From NCBI RefSeq assembly GCF_011682235.2, contig NZ_CP076718.1, positions 1,890,058-1,954,057 on the forward strand: a stretch of DNA of 64,000 nt. Direction: 5' to 3'. Shown piece after piece: positions 8,538-16,695 of this stretch (positions are counted from its first letter, which is position 1; each line of letters opens with the position of its first letter). The position numbers and the translations under genes were made by a program. The notes under the pieces are model-generated. The model searched no databases. It worked only from the letters and a program-made list of their open reading frames with translations, and was not told the DNA's origin. This stretch comes from Rhodocaloribacter litoris (lineage in GTDB: Bacteria; Bacteroidota; Rhodothermia; Rhodothermales; ISCAR-4553).

Positions 8538-9257
8538 ATGAACCTTCAAGACAAAGTGGCTGTCGTCACCGGTGCCAGCAGCGGGCTGGGCCGGGTTTTC
8601 TCGCAGATGCTCGTCGAACGGGGCGCCCGCGTCTTCGGGCTGGCCCGCCGGCAGGAACGCCTGGAGGCCGTGCGCGAGGCCCTGGGCGAGCGGTTTCACC
8701 CCGTCGTGTGCGACGTGACCGACGAGGCGGCCGTCGCCCGGGCCTTCGAGACGATCCGGCGCGAGGGCGGCCGCCTGGACGTGCTCATCAACAACGCCGG
8801 CCTGGGCAAGTTCGGCCCCGTCGACCGGCTCTCGGTCGAGGACTGGGACGTGCAGGTGGCCACGAACCTGCGCGGCGTCTTCCTCTGCACCCGCGCCGCC
8901 GTGCCGGTGATGAAGCAGCAGAACGCCGAGACCGGCTTCGGCGGGCATATCGTCAACATCGCCTCGATCGCCGGGCTGATCGGCAACCCGAACATCAGCG
9001 CCTATAACGCCACCAAGTTCGGCCTGCGGGGCTTCTCGGAGGCCCTCATGAAGGAATTGCGCGACGACGGCATCAAGGTCTCGTGCGTCTACCCCGGCTC
9101 CATCGCGACGGAGTTTTTCCAGACCTCGGGCAGCAATCCCGCCCCCAACGCCATGACGGCCGAGGACGTGGGCCGCACCGTGATGCACCTGCTCGAGACG
9201 CCGGACAATTACCTCATCTCGGAGGTCGTCATGCGGCCGTTGCGACCGCGCGGCTGA
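8538..9257 (+). CDS. short-chain dehydrogenase/reductase (classical SDR)
   Basis: This 239-residue NAD(P)-dependent oxidoreductase shows all classical SDR marks: TGASSGLG dinucleotide-binding loop (residues 11-18), NNAG (about 86-89), the catalytic Ser in NIASIAG, and YNATK (Tyr and Lys of the active site, about 155-159), followed by PGSIATEF. LARRQER after the second strand suggests NADP preference. The substrate cannot be deduced, because many such enzymes are orphan. It sits between a terminator and the promoter of the TRAP binding protein, so it appears to be monocistronic. Confidence 0.85.
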   Translation: MNLQDKVAVVTGASSGLGRVFSQMLVERGARVFGLARRQERLEAVREALGERFHPVVCDVTDEAAVARAFETIRREGGRLDVLINNAGLGKFGPVDRLSVEDWDVQVATNLRGVFLCTRAAVPVMKQQNAETGFGGHIVNIASIAGLIGNPNISAYNATKFGLRGFSEALMKELRDDGIKVSCVYPGSIATEFFQTSGSNPAPNAMTAEDVGRTVMHLLETPDNYLISEVVMRPLRPRG

Positions 9258-9273
9258 CCGGAAGGCGGCGTGT

Positions 9274-9302
9274 TGCACCTCCAGCCGGCAGCCTGTATAC
9301 TG
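9274..9302 (+). promoter_or_regulatory. sigma70-type promoter of the TRAP binding protein
   Basis: TTGCAC (9274-9279) and TATACT (9297-9302) are separated by exactly 17 bases, and the start codon lies 42 bases further on. This is one of the best housekeeping-like promoters in the window. Confidence 0.55.
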
Positions 9303-9343
9303 CCGCCCCGGTACCTGCCCTCCTCAGAAAAAACCCTACCAGG

Positions 9344-10462
9344 ATGAAACGGCGTGACTTTGTCCTCAAGGCCGCCGCCGGTGCCGCCGCGACGGGCCTG
9401 CTGGCCGGATGCGGCAACCGGACCGCCGGAGAAGGCGGGACGGCGGCGGTGCAAACCCGGCCCCGCGTGACGTGGCGGCTCGTCTCCAGCTTCCCCCGTT
9501 CGCTCGACACCATCTTCGGCGCCGCCGAAGTGCTGGCCGAGCGCGTGCGCGCCCTCACCGAAGACCGCTTCCGTATCCGCGTCTACCCGGCCGGCGAGAT
9601 CGTCCCGTTCGACCAGGTGCTCGAATCGGTGCAGAAGGGTACGGTTCAGATGGGCCATGCCGCCAGCTACTACTTTATCGGCAAGAACCCCGCGCTGGCC
9701 TTCGACTGCACCGTCCCCTTCGGCCTGACGGCCCGCCAGTACAATGCCTGGCTCTACCACGGCGACGGGCTCTCCCTCACGCGCGCCCTCTTCGCCGACT
9801 TCAACGTGCTCAACTTCCCCGGTGGCAACACGGGCGTGCAGATGGGGGGCTGGTTCCGCCGCGAGATCAACAGCCTGCGCGACCTGCGGGGCCTGAAGAT
9901 GCGCATCCCCGGCCTGGGCGGGCGGGTCATGGACCGGCTCGGCGTCACGGTGCAGGTGCTCGCCGGCGGCGACATCTACCCGGCCCTCGAACGCGGTGCC
10001 ATCGACGCCACGGAATGGGTCGGCCCCTACGACGACGAAAAGCTCGGCTTCCACGAGGTCGCCCGCTACTACTACTATCCGGGCTGGTGGGAGCCCGGCC
10101 CGGCCCTGACCTTCTACGTCAACCGGCAGGCCTGGGAAGGCCTGCCCGGGGACTACCGCCACGCCCTCGAAGCCGCCGCCGCCGAGGCCAACGTGAACAT
10201 GCTCGCCAGCTACGACGCCAAGAACCCGCCGGCGCTGCGCCGCCTCCTCGAACAGGGCGTCCAGCTCCGCCGCTTCCCCGACGACGTCATGCAGGCCGCC
10301 TACCGGGAGGCGGTCGACCTGATGGAGGAGCAGGCCGCCGCGGATGCGACCTACCGCAAGGTGTACGAATCGTACAAGGCCTGGCGGGCCGACGCCTACC
10401 GGTGGTTCGACACCGCCGAGCAGGCCTATGCCGCGTTCGCCTTTCGCCAGCCCTTCACCTGA
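9344..10462 (+). CDS. TRAP transporter solute-binding protein (2-oxoacid/TakP-like)
   Basis: The 372-residue protein begins KRRDFVLK with a hydrophobic run ending LLAGC, a twin-arginine-like lipoprotein signal. The mature part is the DctP fold. PGGNTGVQMGGWFRREI followed by LKMRIPGLGG carries the arginine that clamps carboxylates, and EWVGPYDDEKLG with YYYYPGWWEPGP is characteristic of the TakP branch that binds 2-oxo/monocarboxylic acids. ATG 9344 follows an AGG ribosome-binding remnant and lies below a clear promoter. Its membrane partners are probably the DctQ/DctM pair at 16.7-18.6 kb on the other strand, seven kilobases away. Such splitting of a TRAP system is uncommon. Confidence 0.85.
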   Translation: MKRRDFVLKAAAGAAATGLLAGCGNRTAGEGGTAAVQTRPRVTWRLVSSFPRSLDTIFGAAEVLAERVRALTEDRFRIRVYPAGEIVPFDQVLESVQKGTVQMGHAASYYFIGKNPALAFDCTVPFGLTARQYNAWLYHGDGLSLTRALFADFNVLNFPGGNTGVQMGGWFRREINSLRDLRGLKMRIPGLGGRVMDRLGVTVQVLAGGDIYPALERGAIDATEWVGPYDDEKLGFHEVARYYYYPGWWEPGPALTFYVNRQAWEGLPGDYRHALEAAAAEANVNMLASYDAKNPPALRRLLEQGVQLRRFPDDVMQAAYREAVDLMEEQAAADATYRKVYESYKAWRADAYRWFDTAEQAYAAFAFRQPFT

Positions 10463-10463
10463 T

Positions 10464-11057
10464 ATGCTGCACCACGTCGGCGTCTACTGCGCTTCGAGCA
10501 ACCGCATCGATGCCCGCTATGTTGCCGTGGCCGAGGAGATGGGCCGCCTGCTGGCTGAACGCGGGCTTGAACTCGTCTACGGAGGCGGGCAGGTGGGCCT
10601 GATGGGGGCCGTCGCCCGGGCCGCCCACGCGCACGGCGGGCGCGTCTACGGCGTCATCCCCGAAGCCCTCAAAACCCGCGAAGGCGTCGCCTACGACGTG
10701 GCCGACGAGCTCGTCGTCACCGGCACGATGCAGGAGCGCAAGCGCCTCATCTTCACCCGCGCCGACGGCTTCGTCGTGCTCCCCGGCGGCTTCGGCACCC
10801 TCGAAGAGCTGATGGAGGTCCTCACCCTCCGCCAGCTCGGCTACCACGACAAGCCCATCGCGCTCGTCAACACGGACGACTTCTTTCGCCCGCTCCTCGA
10901 CCTGTTCGAACACCTCTACCGGACCGGGTTCGCCCGCCCCGAATACCGGGTGCTCTACCACGTCGCACCGGACCCTGCCGGCGCGCTGGACCACCTGGCC
11001 GCCTACCGCCCGGCGACCCGGGCACGCGGGATGCCGGTCAGGAGGCCGCCCCGGTAG
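10464..11057 (+). CDS. LOG family phosphoribohydrolase (TIGR00730)
   Basis: The 197-residue protein belongs to the Rossmann-fold LOG/YvdD family. These enzymes hydrolyse nucleoside 5'-monophosphates, in particular cytokinin riboside monophosphates, to free base and ribose 5-phosphate. The diagnostic motif PGGFGTLEE (about residues 110-118) with the upstream MQERKR provides the catalytic Arg and Glu. GVYCASSN at the start and VYGGGQVGLMG match the family. It starts one base after the TRAP binding-protein stop, so it is translationally coupled. Its last 20 bases overlap the convergent trans-sulfuration gene. Physiological substrate in this bacterium is unknown. Confidence 0.86.
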   Translation: MLHHVGVYCASSNRIDARYVAVAEEMGRLLAERGLELVYGGGQVGLMGAVARAAHAHGGRVYGVIPEALKTREGVAYDVADELVVTGTMQERKRLIFTRADGFVVLPGGFGTLEELMEVLTLRQLGYHDKPIALVNTDDFFRPLLDLFEHLYRTGFARPEYRVLYHVAPDPAGALDHLAAYRPATRARGMPVRRPPR

Positions 11058-12348
11058 CCACCTGCGCCGCTTCGAGGGCTGCCTCCAGGTCGCGCACCAG
11101 GTCGTCGACGGCTTCGAGGCCCACCGACAGGCGGATGCCGCTCGGGCGAATGCCCATGGCGATCTGCTCCTCGAGCGGGATCGGCGCGTGCGTCATGCTG
11201 GAGGGATGTTCGACGAGCGTCCGCACGTTGCCCAGGCTGACGGCCAGCGTGACGGTGTAGGCATGGCGCGCCAGGTGGTTGATGAACCGGATGCCGGCCT
11301 CCTGCTGCCGCTCCGGCGTGGCGCCCCTGAGTTCGAAGAACACCATACTGCCCGGCGCAAAGTTGCCCTCGTAGTCGATCATCTGACGACGGGCCACCGC
11401 ATACCCCGCGAACGACGGCAGCCCCGGATAGCTCACCGACGCCACGGCCGGGTGGTTGGCCAGGAAACGGACGAGCTCGCGGGCCGTGGCCTGCTGCTGC
11501 CGCATCCGCACGGCCAGGCTGGGCAGGCCGTAGACCAGGATGCTCCATGCGGCCCGGGGCGAGAGCACCCCGCCGAAGTCCTTCCGGTAGAGCAGGAGGC
11601 GATCACGGAAGGTGCGCGGGCCGATGACCACGCCCCCCATGTCCGTGCCGTAGCCGCTGATGCCCTTCGTCAGGCTGTGCACCACGAAGTCGGCCCCGTG
11701 CTCGAGCGGGCGCTGGCAGAACGGCGTGGCGAAGGTGTTGTCCACCACCACATAGACCCGTTCCTCCGGGGCACGGGCCGCATTGGCCGCCGCCACTTCG
11801 GCCACCACCGCCGCGATGTCCACGATCTCCAGCGTCGGATTGGCCGGCGTCTCCAGGTAGACCACCCGTGTGGCGGGGCGCAGGTGCTCGCGAAGCGCTT
11901 CCGGTGTCGTCAAATCAACCGGTGTGTGGGTGATCCCGAAGCGCGGCAGCCAGTTGTTCAGCAGCGAATGGGTACATCCATAGAGCGTGTGATGCGCCAC
12001 CAGATGCTCACCGGCCCGGAGCAGCACCCCCAGCACGGCCGAGATGGCCCCCATGCCCGAGGCAAACGTGACGGCCATTTCACCGCCCTCGGCCATGGCC
12101 AGGTTTTCCTCGAGCAGGTCCTTGTTCGGCTCGCGGAGGCGGTCATAGATGTAGATCGGCTGCCCGCTTTCCTCCTCGTGCCCGTAGGTGCGAAAGCCCT
12201 GTGCCCCCCGCACCTGCGAGTCCAGGCGGAATGTCGTCGAGGTGGAGATGGGCGGCACGACGTGGTGGCTGTACTCCCAGGCCGCCGAATGCATCCGCCC
12301 GTGAATCAGGCGGGTGGTGGGTTGATAGTCGTCGCCTTGCCGGGTCAT
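11038..12348 (-). CDS. Cys/Met-metabolism PLP enzyme (trans-sulfuration family)
   Basis: This 436-residue PLP enzyme belongs to the cystathionine gamma-synthase / methionine gamma-lyase / O-acetylhomoserine sulfhydrylase superfamily. YIYDRLREPN near residue 65, FASGMGAIS, and the Schiff-base lysine in VVHSLTKGISGYGTDMGG are the family marks, with VVDNTFATP carrying the PLP-contacting Asp. The C-terminal RPSGIRLSVGLE is also typical. The reaction (gamma-elimination or gamma-replacement) cannot be fixed by eye. It is ~30 residues longer than most members, with an insertion HEEESGQ near residue 58. An Lrp-type gene lies immediately upstream on the same strand and probably controls it. Confidence 0.85.
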   Translation of the reverse strand: MTRQGDDYQPTTRLIHGRMHSAAWEYSHHVVPPISTSTTFRLDSQVRGAQGFRTYGHEEESGQPIYIYDRLREPNKDLLEENLAMAEGGEMAVTFASGMGAISAVLGVLLRAGEHLVAHHTLYGCTHSLLNNWLPRFGITHTPVDLTTPEALREHLRPATRVVYLETPANPTLEIVDIAAVVAEVAAANAARAPEERVYVVVDNTFATPFCQRPLEHGADFVVHSLTKGISGYGTDMGGVVIGPRTFRDRLLLYRKDFGGVLSPRAAWSILVYGLPSLAVRMRQQQATARELVRFLANHPAVASVSYPGLPSFAGYAVARRQMIDYEGNFAPGSMVFFELRGATPERQQEAGIRFINHLARHAYTVTLAVSLGNVRTLVEHPSSMTHAPIPLEEQIAMGIRPSGIRLSVGLEAVDDLVRDLEAALEAAQVATGAAS

Positions 12349-12403
12349 GACCTACCTTCGATCAACATACAAAAAAGCCGTGTGTAGACACCGGGCCATC
12401 CCC

Positions 12404-12880
12404 TCAGTCCGGCATCTGAACCGGGATCTTCGTCGCGTGCTTGACGGTCGAGAGCACGAACGAGGTGTGAATCTTTCCGATGTTGGGGATGGACGCCAGC
12501 TTGTGCAGGAGAAAGTCTTCATACTGCTGGATGTTCGGGGCCACCACCTTGAGCAGATAGTCACTCTCCCCGCTGATGTGGTAGCATTCGAGGACCTCGG
12601 GCAGGGTCTGTACCTGCTCGCGGAACGCCTGCACGAAGTCGGCCCCGTGCGCGTTCAGGGTCACCTGCACGAAGGCGATGGTGCCCTGATTCACCTTGGA
12701 CGGATCGACCAGGGCGACGTAGCCGCGGATGACGCCGCGCTGCCTGAGCTTCTTGACCCGGTCGAGGGTGGTGGCCGGCGCCAGCCCGACCCGCCGCGCC
12801 AGCTCCACGTTGGTAATGCCCCCGTCTTCCTGGAGGATGTCCAGGATCTGACGGTCGATGTGATCCAGGGATTCCAGCAT
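12404..12880 (-). CDS. Lrp/AsnC family transcriptional regulator
   Basis: The 158-residue protein has an N-terminal helix-turn-helix (LDHIDRQILDILQEDGGITN through RRVGLAPATTLDRVKKL, residues 5-45) and a C-terminal RAM ligand-binding domain (residues 70-145; GESDYLLKVV is the typical core). Such regulators sense amino acids and assemble as octamers. It lies 55 bases upstream of the trans-sulfuration gene on the same strand, so autoregulation and methionine/branched-chain amino-acid control of that gene are plausible inferences. It is divergent from the DinB-like gene. Confidence 0.9.
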   Translation of the reverse strand: MLESLDHIDRQILDILQEDGGITNVELARRVGLAPATTLDRVKKLRQRGVIRGYVALVDPSKVNQGTIAFVQVTLNAHGADFVQAFREQVQTLPEVLECYHISGESDYLLKVVAPNIQQYEDFLLHKLASIPNIGKIHTSFVLSTVKHATKIPVQMPD

Positions 12881-13036
12881 GCCTGAGCCCGTAAAACGCC
12901 CGTGTACCCGCCGGGAAAATACTGCTACCGTACCTTTTTACAAAGCCGCACCGGCCTGCATGCGCCCGGCCGTGCCCCTTGCCTTTCCGGCGCCCGTGCA
13001 GCATCTTGCGGGGACCCTGAAACAGACGCCGTCATC

Positions 13037-13582
13037 ATGCTCGAGATCGACGTACACGAAGAATATCGCCGCCTCGGCACACTGTACGAGGCGTTTGATG
13101 CCGTGCTCGCCTGGCCGGACGCGCAACTCTTCCTCCGCCGCGAGGACGTTTCGGCCTGGTCGGTGGCGCAGCACCTTTATCACATCCTGCTGGCCAACAG
13201 CCGCATGCTCAAGGCCATCGAGGCGATCGTGGCGGGGCATCCCTCGGTCCAGGCCGGCGAGCCCAACCGGGCCGGCTGGTATGTCCTGCGCCGGGAAGAC
13301 ATGATGCGGGGCCGCGGGCAGGCACCGGCGGACGTGCACCCGCCGGCGGCGCCCACCCGCACCGATCTGGCGACCACGCGAGACCGAAGCCGGCACAAAT
13401 ACGAGGCGGCGGCCGCCCTGCTGCCGGATCTTCCCGGGCGGCCCGGCGGCCTTCCGCACCCGTTTCTGGGCACGCTGAGCGCCGCGCAGTGGCTCCGGCT
13501 CGCGCGCATCCACTCCGCCCATCACCTGGCGATCATCCACGACGTGGCCCGCCTGCCCCTCCCGCACGAACCCGCCGGTTGA
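13037..13582 (+). CDS. DinB-like four-helix-bundle protein
   Basis: This 181-residue protein is helical. It carries a first histidine in VAQHLYHILLANS (about residue 50) and a late H-x2-HH-x4-H cluster in HSAHHLAIIHD (about 160-170), matching the three-histidine metal site of DinB/YfiT-like proteins. Members include thiol-dependent transferases, but most are uncharacterised, so no reaction is assigned. The frame is open from 12902. ATG 13037 is preferred because the upstream part is low-complexity and overlaps the Lrp promoter region. The esterase gene follows 10 bases downstream, suggesting an operon. Confidence 0.62.
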   Translation: MLEIDVHEEYRRLGTLYEAFDAVLAWPDAQLFLRREDVSAWSVAQHLYHILLANSRMLKAIEAIVAGHPSVQAGEPNRAGWYVLRREDMMRGRGQAPADVHPPAAPTRTDLATTRDRSRHKYEAAAALLPDLPGRPGGLPHPFLGTLSAAQWLRLARIHSAHHLAIIHDVARLPLPHEPAG

Positions 13583-13592
13583 ACGCCTGGCC

Positions 13593-14231
13593 ATGGCCGC
13601 GACACACGTTCTCACCGTCCCCCGCACGGCACGGTACGTCACGCTGGGCCCGCCGCAGGCCGGCGACGTGTGGTTCGTCCTCCACGGCTACGGCCAGCTC
13701 GCCGCCGACTTCATCGCGGCCTTCGCGCCGGTCGACGACGGCACGCGGCTGATCGTGGCGCCCGAGGGCCTCTCCCGCTTCTACGTCCGCCGGAACCCCG
13801 ACCGGGTGGGTGCCTCGTGGATGACCCGCGAGGACCGCACGCACGAGATTGCCGATTACGTGCGCTACCTGGACGCCGTCTACGACGCCGTCTTTGCCGG
13901 ACGCCCGCCCGGTACCGTGCACCTGCTCGGCTTCTCTCAGGGTGCGGCCACCGCCTCGCGCTGGTTCACGATGGGCCGCGCCCGCCTCGACCGGCTCATC
14001 CTCTGGGCCGGCCCCGCCGCCCACGATCTCGACCTGCACACCCTCCGCGCCCGGCTCGGCGAGGCCCCCCTCCTGCTCGTCGTGGGAACCCGGGACGAAT
14101 ACGTTGACGCCGAACGCCTGGCCTCCGAGGAAAATCGCCTGCGCAGCCACAACATTCCCTATCGCCTCCTGACCTTCGACGGTCCCCACCGAATCGACCG
14201 GACCACCCTGCTCCGCCTGGCAAGCGGTTGA
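13593..14231 (+). CDS. alpha/beta hydrolase, carboxylesterase/phospholipase type
   Basis: The 212-residue hydrolase has FVLHGYG (oxyanion region, about residue 28), the nucleophile elbow GFSQG (Ser about 113), an acid in VVGTRDEYV and the catalytic histidine in FDGPHRI. That is the full triad of the YpfH/phospholipase-carboxylesterase group. It lacks a signal peptide, so it should be cytoplasmic. It lies 10 bases behind the DinB-like gene and likely shares its transcript. The natural ester is unknown. Confidence 0.78.
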   Translation: MAATHVLTVPRTARYVTLGPPQAGDVWFVLHGYGQLAADFIAAFAPVDDGTRLIVAPEGLSRFYVRRNPDRVGASWMTREDRTHEIADYVRYLDAVYDAVFAGRPPGTVHLLGFSQGAATASRWFTMGRARLDRLILWAGPAAHDLDLHTLRARLGEAPLLLVVGTRDEYVDAERLASEENRLRSHNIPYRLLTFDGPHRIDRTTLLRLASG

Positions 14232-14247
14232 GGGCCGGGCATCATTC

Positions 14248-14276
14248 TTGCCCCTCGGTTTCGGTTCTGATCTTTG
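14248..14276 (+). promoter_or_regulatory. possible Bacteroidota-type promoter of the TonB receptor
   Basis: TTG (14248-14250) lies 18 bases before GATCTTTG (14269-14276). This fits the phylum's TTG-N17-23-TAnnTTTG pattern with one mismatch. The predicted transcript would start about 80 bases before the receptor ATG. Confidence 0.3.
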
Positions 14277-14364
14277 CGCCCCTGCCGGGCGCACCCGTCC
14301 CCGCCTGTACAGGCTTCTCTACAGCGATCGTACACTCCCCACAACACCCGCTCCCCTGCGTGTC

Positions 14365-16386
14365 ATGAGAAAGACCGCTGCGCCCATGATGCTCCTGCTG
14401 CTGGTGGTGGTTCCGCTCCATGCCCAGGACCCGCCCGAGGCCGACTCGCTGCTGCTGCGGTACGATCTGCAGGAAATCGTGGTACAGGGCGAGACGCCGG
14501 TCGAAGAACGCATCACGACGGTCCAGCGCCTTACGGTGGCCGACCTGGCCCCGCTGGAAGCCCTCTCCACGGACCAGCTCACCCGCTACCTGCCCTCGGC
14601 GCACGTGCAGACGAACTCGCGCGGCGAGACGCTGCTCTTCCTGCGCAATGCCGGCGAACGGCAGACCGCCATCTTCCTCGACGGGGCCCTGCTGAACATC
14701 CCCTGGGACAACCGCCTCGACCTGGGCCTGATCCCCGCCGGCCTCATCAGCCGGATGACGGTGACCAAGGGGGCCCCGGCCATCGAATACGGCACGAACG
14801 TCATCGGCGGCGCGGTAAACCTGGTCTCGCCGTCCTTCGAATACGAGGGGCGCCTTACCGAACTCGGCCTCTCCTACGGCACGGCCGACGCCGCCCGCGC
14901 CCATCTGGTCCACCGGGGGCGTGCCGGCGCCTTCAGCTACACGGCGGCGGCCGGCCACGCACGCCGGGACGGCCTGCCGCTCCCGAACGGAACCCGCCTG
15001 GCCTACAACCAGCCCGGCACCGGCCTGCGTACCAACACCGACCGCCGGATCACCAATGCCTTTGCGCGGGGCCTGTACACGTTCGGGGACGGCACCCGGC
15101 TGAGCCTGTCGGTCCTCCACATCGACGCCGAACAGGGCGTGGCGCCCGAAGGCCATCTCCCCCCCGAAGACGCCCGCCTCTGGCGCTACCCCCTCTGGCG
15201 CTACACCGTCGGCATCCTCAGCGGCGAGGGCTACCTCACGCCGCAGACCCACTGGAAAGCCACTGCCTGGACCGGCGACTTCAGCCAGCACATCAATGCC
15301 TACGGCTCCCTCGCCTTCGACCGGCCCCGGGAACGCCAGGAGGACGACGACCTCACCTTCGGCACGCGCCTGGCACTGGCGCAGGCCCTCGGCCCCGGCA
15401 CAGTCCGCCTGGCCATCAACGGCTTCGTCTCCACCCACCGGCAACGGGACCTCGTACTGGGAGACGACGGGCGCCCCCTTCCCGGCGAAACGTTTCCGCG
15501 CCTGACCTACCGGCAGGAAACCTTCAGCCTCGGCCTCGCCTACGAATGGCCCGTGACCGATCGCCTCCAGACCACCGCCAGCGCCGGCTACGACGTCATG
15601 CGCATGCCCCGCACGGGCGACAAGCCGGCCTGGGATCCGTTCTCCGACTACAGCTTCTCCGCCGGGGCCCGCTACGACTTCGAAGGCGGCTTCTTCGCCC
15701 GCGGCGCCGTCGGCCGCAAAACCCGCTTCCCGACGATGCGCGAGCTCTTCGGGGAAGCCCTCAACCGCTTCCTCCTCAACCCCGACCTCCGGCCCGAGTC
15801 GGCCCTGCTGGCCGAAGTGGGCCTGGGCCTCGAACGGCCCGGCCTGCGCCTCGAGGTGATCCCGTTCCTGAACCGCACCTCGGACACCATCGACCGCATC
15901 AACGTAACGGTGGACGGGGAGCGCAAACGGCAGCGCATCAACCTGCGGGGCAGCCGCGTGCTGGGCGTCGAAATGACGGCACAGGCCCGCCTCCACCGCT
16001 ACGTGCAGGGCACCGCCTCGCTGACGCTCACGGACGTAAAGCGCCTGAAGGACAACCCCGGCGAGTCCGAACGCCTGGCCGAGAAGCCGGACGCCGTGGG
16101 CACCGCCCTGCTCCGCTATGCCGGCCCGCAGGGCCTCTCCCTGCAGCTCGACGCCACCTACACCGGCCGCGCCTACTCGCTCGACGAAGACAACACGTTC
16201 GTCCCCCTGCCCCGCGCCCTCAGCCTCAACGCCCGCATCGGCTACCGCCTCGACGACGTGGTGCCCGGCTTCACCGCGGAACTCTTCGCCCGGGGCGACA
16301 ACCTGACCGATGAACTGGTCGTGACCCAGCTCGGCCTCCCGGGGGCCGGGCGCATGATGCAGGCCGGCATCGAGATGAGTTTCTGA
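14365..16386 (+). CDS. TonB-dependent outer-membrane receptor
   Basis: The 673-residue protein has a signal peptide ending PLHAQ (about residue 19). A TonB-box-like stretch, YDLQEIVVQGET, follows, then the plug domain (LTRYLPSAHVQTNSRGETLLF, then GVPAIEYG/GGAVNL-like segments near 125-150) and a long beta-barrel closing in the aromatic terminus IEMSF. It should import a siderophore, cobalamin, sugar or other large ligand with TonB/ExbBD, which are not in this window. No carboxypeptidase-like N-terminal domain is present. The frame is open from 14248, but ATG 14365 gives the clean signal peptide. Confidence 0.86.
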   Translation: MRKTAAPMMLLLLVVVPLHAQDPPEADSLLLRYDLQEIVVQGETPVEERITTVQRLTVADLAPLEALSTDQLTRYLPSAHVQTNSRGETLLFLRNAGERQTAIFLDGALLNIPWDNRLDLGLIPAGLISRMTVTKGAPAIEYGTNVIGGAVNLVSPSFEYEGRLTELGLSYGTADAARAHLVHRGRAGAFSYTAAAGHARRDGLPLPNGTRLAYNQPGTGLRTNTDRRITNAFARGLYTFGDGTRLSLSVLHIDAEQGVAPEGHLPPEDARLWRYPLWRYTVGILSGEGYLTPQTHWKATAWTGDFSQHINAYGSLAFDRPRERQEDDDLTFGTRLALAQALGPGTVRLAINGFVSTHRQRDLVLGDDGRPLPGETFPRLTYRQETFSLGLAYEWPVTDRLQTTASAGYDVMRMPRTGDKPAWDPFSDYSFSAGARYDFEGGFFARGAVGRKTRFPTMRELFGEALNRFLLNPDLRPESALLAEVGLGLERPGLRLEVIPFLNRTSDTIDRINVTVDGERKRQRINLRGSRVLGVEMTAQARLHRYVQGTASLTLTDVKRLKDNPGESERLAEKPDAVGTALLRYAGPQGLSLQLDATYTGRAYSLDEDNTFVPLPRALSLNARIGYRLDDVVPGFTAELFARGDNLTDELVVTQLGLPGAGRMMQAGIEMSF

Positions 16387-16695
16387 TACCGGTCCTGCGA
16401 AAGGGCCCTGCATACTTCTTGAACCCGACCGTAGCGTCCGTGAACCGTGCACCGGGATTTCGGGGAGCGGCCATGAGCCCCCGTCCTGAAGGGACCTGTA
16501 GCCGCACCCTTCACAGGTGCGCCCGGCCACCGGGCCCGGGCTGAAGCCTGCACCGGCGCGGCTGATCCTGGCCGTGCCATGCCATCGACAACCCGGCCCG
16601 AGCCGGCATCGCCTCAACAACACGGACCTTCGCCCTGGCCGGTCTGATCGAGCCCGTACGCCGGAAAGAACCGGGGGGGTTTTCGGCCGGGCGCA
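16387..16695. other. 309-base gap without a recognisable gene
   Basis: This lies between the convergent TonB receptor and TRAP permease genes. I see no convincing coding frame. Two blocks, TACCGGTCCTGCGAAA (16387-16402) and GACCGTAGCGTC, recur in order in the gap near 25206-25250, suggesting a degraded dispersed repeat. A GC-rich inverted tract near 16520-16545 has no T-run. Confidence 0.4.

Noticed and set aside
16387-16695. Coding relic in the gap between the TonB receptor and DctM
   Set aside because: All six frames give only low-complexity Arg/Pro/Ala-rich strings without a recognisable motif.
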